Shown here piece after piece: positions 59,891 to 64,000 of a stretch of 64,000 bases of DNA. The stretch covers positions 24,216,211-24,280,210 of the forward strand of contig CM036240.1 in NCBI GenBank assembly GCA_020698575.1, in the 5' to 3' direction. The stretch is from Bostrychus sinensis (lineage: Eukaryota; Chordata; Actinopteri; Gobiiformes; Eleotridae). Each line of letters begins with the position of its first letter. Position 1 is the first letter of the stretch. The notes below the pieces were generated by a model that saw only the letters and a program-made list of their open reading frames with translations, ran no database searches and had not been told where the DNA came from. The translations under genes and the position numbers were made by a program.

Positions 59891-60479
59891 GATATCAAGT
59901 ATCACGTAATATATGTTTCTAGAAAGTTGCAGAGAAGGAGGTGAGGGAAAGCGCCCAGGTTAAAATGGCTGCCAGCACCATGTATATTTCACTATTTAGT
60001 ACTTTATAAGGATTACTAACCATTTAATTACTTATTTACAAACCATTTCTTCAACATAACTAATAAACACCATGGTGCATTATCGTAAAGGTTCAATTCT
60101 TGAGTATGAAAATTAATGCCACACTATCAAAAATGCTAATTCTATATCTATAAACATTTTACTCATCATATTAATTGTATATTAAGTGTTAATTGTTACA
60201 TATATGTTCTGAATTTGCAAGTTTCACAGTATTTCTTAATTCTTAATGATTTACCGCTAGACTGATATATCTTCGGTTAAAAATAGCTTTGGGAAAACTG
60301 AACAACTCACTATGCTGAATTGTGGCTGTTGATTTTGTTATACGCAGCATTTGAAGCTACAGTGTCTCTATAAGAGTAGGTTTGTCTAGTTATTTCCTTT
60401 AGACCACATTCAGATGCTTGATGCACTTTTAAAATGGAGAATGCATCTTTCTTGAATCCGTAAAGGCGTTTTTCTTTCT
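59481..60479. other. AT-rich spacer with poly(T) tract
   Basis: No gene is seen. It contains a run of 28 T at 59863-59890. Such a run can be the poly(A) tail of a minus-strand retroposon, but no retroposon body is recognised beside it. Confidence 0.4.
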
Positions 60480-60730
60480 GCGCCTGGCTTTCCCTTCTCA
60501 TTAGAGGTCGGCCTGCCCAGTTTGAGACGTGTTACTTGGATTTGGAATGCAAATGCTTTGTTCACGAGAAGGAGGGATCAGCGAGGAGTCTGAAAGCGAC
60601 GAGTTTTTGATTAATGAGCTTTGAAATGGCTCTCCAGGAGCAATAAAGGATGAACTGCGCTCTCTCGCTGCTCTGTGCGCGCACACCAACGTGCGCCACC
60701 ATCGTTGCATCATTTCCAATGTCAAAGTAG
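60480..60730. promoter_or_regulatory. Candidate enhancer 3' of hoxd3a with PBX-HOX, POU and SOX motifs
   Basis: A GC-richer, non-repetitive block about 1.6 kb 3' of the hoxd3a stop codon. It holds a perfect octamer ATGCAAAT at 60547-60554, followed one base later by a SOX-type CTTTGTTC, and a PBX-HOX bipartite site TGATTAATGA at 60608-60617. Its right part is CpG-rich (TGTGCGCGCACACC near 60675). No gene frame is recognised. Regulation of hoxd3a or of the orphan island is inferred from position and motifs. Confidence 0.45.
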
Positions 60731-61389
60731 CAGTAGTTTTTTTTTTTCTTCCCTCGTTATTGTCACCATTCTGCTCGATATTTCCTTCTTTAGTTTCAGG
60801 GTGTAAAATTGTGCACAGTAGGGACATGTCCCATTGAAAATTGGTGGGACATAAAATTAATTGTCCCTACCGGTAATTTAAATGGAGAAGAACCATTTTG
60901 CTCACCTACTATTTTTACTGTGATAAGAATAGTGTCACAGACTCGCTGTTATGTCGAAATAAAAATAATACTATTATACATAGTTTTATAATTTCAGCAC
61001 TGACCTATATGTAAAAAGGTTTACATCAATAGGTTACATCAGGTTAAGGTTACATCAAAAGTATTTTATTTAAGGACAGTTTCTGGTCTATAACAAAGTC
61101 AAACAAACATGTTTTAGTTTAAGCCTCTTTATCAAATCAGTTTATGCACATTAGTCTGGTTATTAACTTATAGCACTGTGAGTATGCTGTACAGGAGCTC
61201 TTTTTGGTTCCAGCTAAAAAGAGAGTTTCAGAAACTGATATGAGCAATCAAAGATTATCCCAACAGAGCATCAGAGCTGTTCACCTTTTACTCCACTGAA
61301 ATGCATTTTGGATGGGCTGTACGAATCCTATTAGAAACCAGTGTCTAAATATTGATTGTTTGGAGTCAGAAAACAAAAAGAATTGAAAC
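60731..61389. other. AT-rich spacer between enhancer block and hoxd3a 3' end
   Basis: No gene is seen. A short direct repeat of GGTTACATCA units occurs at 61018-61057. A motif-bearing non-repetitive stretch around 61190-61330 may belong to the hoxd3a 3' flank. Confidence 0.4.
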
Positions 61390-62282
61390 AAATACAAATT
61401 TGAGCACTTTATTTACAAAATGTTAAACACAATAAAATATAACATTTCAATATCATTAGGGCTTGTAATTTTATGGATATTCAACTGAAGAAGTAACAAT
61501 GGAGAACAAATAAAACAATGACTACACAAAATGACATGCTGGTGTATAATATTAGATACTTCGATAGTCTATGTTTCTTAAGGTTGACACAAGATTAACC
61601 ATGGACATATAGTGACGTTTATACACTATTAAATGCCCCATTTATCCCACTTTTAGAAATGCTCTTCATCTACCAAAGACTGAGCCATTTCAAACCCTGT
61701 TTGCCCACACTTCCAAGTGCACTGATGTGTCCAATCTTACAAAAGTCACATGTATAAATACTCGCATAAACGATAAATAATGTGCAATACAAACGTACTT
61801 AAATAATAAATAGGATATATGCTAGAAAGAATATGCGAAATAATGACAATAAATAACTTGGATGCTCGCAAGGAAGTGGCTTCCTGACAAACAGACAAAA
61901 ACTTCGAAAAGTACTTTTTCTTCTAAAGATGAGCTTCTACTTTTTGATCTACTAGACTTACCTTCAAGTAACGGCATGGAATATTTAGTCAAAAGCTGCG
62001 CATTGCACATAAAAAATAGTAAGTAACAAAACAAACTGACAACAGGCCTGTGTGCCTCTGCGCAGAAGTGTTCAAGAGGAATGGACAAAGCTGTATTTAA
62101 AAATAATGACACAATAGCATTAATAGTCATATCAATAATACTGTAATAATACACGACTCGCTGGGAGCGGAGTTATTAGACTAGTGAGGTAATAAAAAGA
62201 GCGCAACATAATTTGGCACACACATTCACGCGCACGCGTTCACAGAAACACGCACAGACGCACACATTCAAGGTAAGACGTT
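61390..62282 (-). other. hoxd3a: Probable hoxd3a 3' UTR with polyadenylation signal
   Basis: After the stop codon at 62283-62285 the minus strand runs through AT-rich sequence to an AATAAA hexamer at 61413-61408, with cleavage expected near 61390. That gives a 3' UTR of about 0.9 kb. A CA/CG-rich stretch lies right after the stop (62218-62275). No protein frame of note is present. The end is inferred from the hexamer alone. Confidence 0.55.
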
Positions 62283-63774
62283 TTACAAATGTGTAAGTTT
62301 AGGCGCTTCCTGAATCCTTCCCTGAGACGCTTGGTGAGACGTGAGGTCTGTGTACGTGGGGTGGGGATCACAGGGTCCGTGGTGGTGGTTTCCTGGGATC
62401 TGCGCGGCGCAGCTGTAGTCCACACTAGTGGATGAGGGGTGGGGAAGATGGCCGAGGTTGAACATGGGGCCCGAGGCTGGCATGGAATCAACAAAGTTCC
62501 CACCCACATAAACTGGGCTGCCTTGCAAATTGGCGTTGGCAAAACTGCCGTTGCTCTGCATGCCGTGGTGTTCGTACTCGGACCCCGGGTACCTTTTCTG
62601 TTGCGGGATGCATCCACCTAAGGGCGCAGTGTAAGCAGCCAATCCGTACATGTTCTGCTGGGGTTTAGCAAAGGATGGGGGCGAGGGTGCGTCATAACTG
62701 AGGCTGTTCACATTTTGGAGTTGACCAGAGTATCCAATGTGATTTGGGCCACTCAGTGGAGGGCTTCTATCCGGGGAGTGCCCCAGGGGGGAGTGCGCCA
62801 TCCCTTTAGACTTCTGGTCCTTTTTGTATTTCATCCTCCTATTTTGAAACCAAATCTTTATTTGACGCTCGGTCAGATTCAACAGATTGGCCATTTCCAC
62901 TCTCCGGGGGCGACACAGGTAGCGGTTAAAGTGAAACTCCTTCTCCAGCTCCACGAGCTGAGCACTGGTGTACGCAGTTCTGACCCGCTTGGACGCAGGT
63001 CCGGGTGGACTTTTCTCATCACTCACCTCACCTGGAAACAAACACAAACCCAGGCTTTAATTTGCACATTAAAAGCTACATAAATATAAGCTATATTTCT
63101 GCATTTACATGCTATCGTCGCCTGTTGTGATCCTGGGAACCCATAGCATCTCTTTTAGATATAATGGTGGCCAAAACGGGATGATGGTGGTGAGGTTGTA
63201 ATGATTTAAGCCTTTCTTTATTTATTACAACGAAATAATGGGACAGTTTGCATTTCTGAAATATTTTCCAAAATGTTGGTGTGTTTGTTATTGGTGTTTT
63301 GGACCATTACGCACACAAGTTGCCTTTACCTGCGCTTGCACTACAGTTGCTGCCCTTCTGTTTGGAGTTCTGCCGGGTCTCCTTCATCCAAGGAAATATC
63401 TGCTTGGTGATGGCAGGTGTGGCGGAGCCCGAGGCACCAGAGGGGGACTTCTTCTTGTTGGATGTGGAACTGTTGGAACCAGGAGAGGCCGCGGACAGCG
63501 GAGGGGGTTGCTGCTCGCCGACGCTGCTGGCCTGGCTGCTGCTGTTGCTCTGAGTGCTGCCCTGGCGCATGCAGTCCCCGTTCAGCTCACTGTCTTTTAG
63601 GGACGGAGGGCGCACAGTGGAGGTCTGGATGGGACACACTGGGCCTTGGTAGTCATTCTCAATGCTAGGGGCCGTGTAGGACTGGTGAGACGGACCATAG
63701 TTGTAAGAGTCAGGTTTGGGGTAGGTATAGCCTCCAAAGAGTCCAGAGTTGTCATAATATGTTGCTTTCTGCAT
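62283..63774 (-). CDS. hoxd3a: Homeobox protein Hox-D3a (two coding exons)
   Basis: Sequence-specific nuclear transcription factor of the Hox3 paralogue group, which patterns the anterior body axis and hindbrain/pharyngeal region. The coding sequence joins 63330-63774 and 62283-63031 on the minus strand and gives 397 residues, in line with fish Hoxd3a and a little shorter than mammalian HOXD3. The N-terminus MQKATYYDNSGLFGGY is Hox3-like. A Ser/Gln/Pro-rich linker follows, then the PBX-binding hexapeptide IFPWMK at residues 126-131. The Antp-class homeodomain spans about 162-221, with WFQNRR in helix 3. The C-terminal domain contains YGLAAYTAPL, NLQGSPVYVGGNF and the ending PKLTHL. The ATG at 63774 is chosen because an in-frame TGA lies four codons upstream. 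Splice phase is consistent: the junction codon is G|GT. D3 rather than A3 or B3 is inferred from the C-terminal domain; the 'a' copy is inferred because teleost HoxDb clusters usually lack a group-3 gene. Confidence 0.97.
63032..63329 (-). other. hoxd3a: hoxd3a intron between hexapeptide and homeobox
   Basis: A 298-bp intron sits between the hexapeptide exon and the homeobox exon, the usual place for a Hox gene intron. The minus-strand donor is GTAAAG and the acceptor is TTTGTTTCCAG. It splits a Gly codon in phase 1. The exon 2 start GTGAGGTGAGT itself resembles a donor, but only the stated junction keeps the frame into the conserved DEKSPPGPASKRV stretch. It is short for a vertebrate Hox intron of this group. 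Confidence 0.9.
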
Positions 63775-63861
63775 TTTATGGGTTCAAAGCCAATACGCCA
63801 GGGGCATGAGTGTTGTTTATTCACGTGATTGGTGTCTCCCACCGTCTCTCCAGTCTCTGAC
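63330..63861 (-). other. hoxd3a: hoxd3a exon with start codon (5' UTR end plus coding exon 1)
   Basis: On the minus strand a good splice acceptor (TTTCTCTTTATAG) ends at 63862, so the start-codon exon probably begins at 63861 with 87 nt of 5' UTR before the ATG at 63774. The 5' UTR contains an E-box, CACGTG. The exon ends at 63330 with the donor G|GTAAAG. At least one noncoding exon and a promoter would then lie upstream, beyond the right edge. This fits the distal 5' exons known for vertebrate Hox3 genes. The acceptor is a prediction. Confidence 0.6.
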
Positions 63862-64000
63862 CTATAAAGAGAAACATCATAAGGCTCGGGCAATGGGTGG
63901 CCTGCACCTAACGCCATTTACACTGCAGCAGATGTGTCACAAATGGCCGCGTGACAGCAACTCGAGCTCCCGACTCACTTCTGGCACAAAACTGTTAAAG
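63862..64000 (-). other. Sequence upstream of the hoxd3a start-codon exon
   Basis: This is read as intron, or as proximal 5' flank if the acceptor call is wrong. Near 63940, on the minus strand, is an E-box-rich, non-repetitive stretch (CATTTGTGACACATCTGCTG). The window ends before any upstream exon or promoter. Confidence 0.4.

Noticed and set aside
60501..60827. 108-codon minus-strand frame near hoxd3a
   Set aside because: No Hox or other domain. It crosses the enhancer-like block, and its composition explains the opening.
62439..63668. Plus-strand frames across the hoxd3a exons
   Set aside because: Shadows of the hoxd3a coding sequence read antisense.
1..64000. microRNA mir-10 and other Hox-cluster miRNAs
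   Set aside because: mir-10 lies on the hox4 side of the cluster, and no matching hairpin was noticed here.

Overview
The window is teleost fish DNA, most likely from the 3' end and 3' flank of the hoxda cluster. The one protein-coding gene that can be called with confidence is hoxd3a. It lies on the minus strand at the right edge, with coding exons at 63330-63774 and 62283-63031. It has the intact Hox3 layout: an N-terminus beginning MQKATYYDN, an IFPWMK hexapeptide, an Antp-class homeodomain and the C-terminal ending PKLTHL. The fish assignment rests on this protein and on the repeats, which are families I know as typical of teleost genomes. hoxd4a and the rest of the cluster should lie beyond base 64000; mtx2, the usual 3' neighbour, was not found here.

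The other ~61 kb, 3' of hoxd3a, behaves as a gene desert. It is AT-rich, has no convincing multi-exon protein gene, and carries no Hox1 or Hox2 homeobox. In position it corresponds to the 3' (telomeric) regulatory landscape of vertebrate HoxD. AT-rich stretches alternate with GC-richer, low-repeat blocks that hold homeodomain, PBX-HOX, POU/SOX and CTCF-like motifs. These blocks (about 0.9, 2.1, 7.5, 9.3, 22, 25.5, 27.2, 30.5, 32, 36, 39.3, 42.5, 45.4 and 60.6 kb) are the best enhancer candidates, but conservation could not be tested here.

Two places suggest transcription that is not hoxd3a. A CpG-dense island at 58.69-59.48 kb, about 2.8 kb 3' of the hoxd3a stop codon, carries a GC box, a CCAAT box, a YY1-type motif and a downstream AATAAA, yet no recognisable gene. 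At 46.06-47.78 kb three minus-strand exon-like segments have good splice sites and one continuous, phase-compatible reading frame. They could belong to a spliced gene or a lncRNA started from the island, or they could be chance.

The desert has collected many mobile elements: a piggyBac-like MITE with TTAA flanks (47870-48422), an element with near-identical inverted ends (56862-57500), hAT-like elements (53742-54959, 38092-38602, and a family built around (ACT)n), Tc1-like MITE ends, tRNA-derived SINEs and non-LTR retroelement 3' ends. No functional transposase gene, CRISPR array, rRNA or intact tRNA gene was seen.
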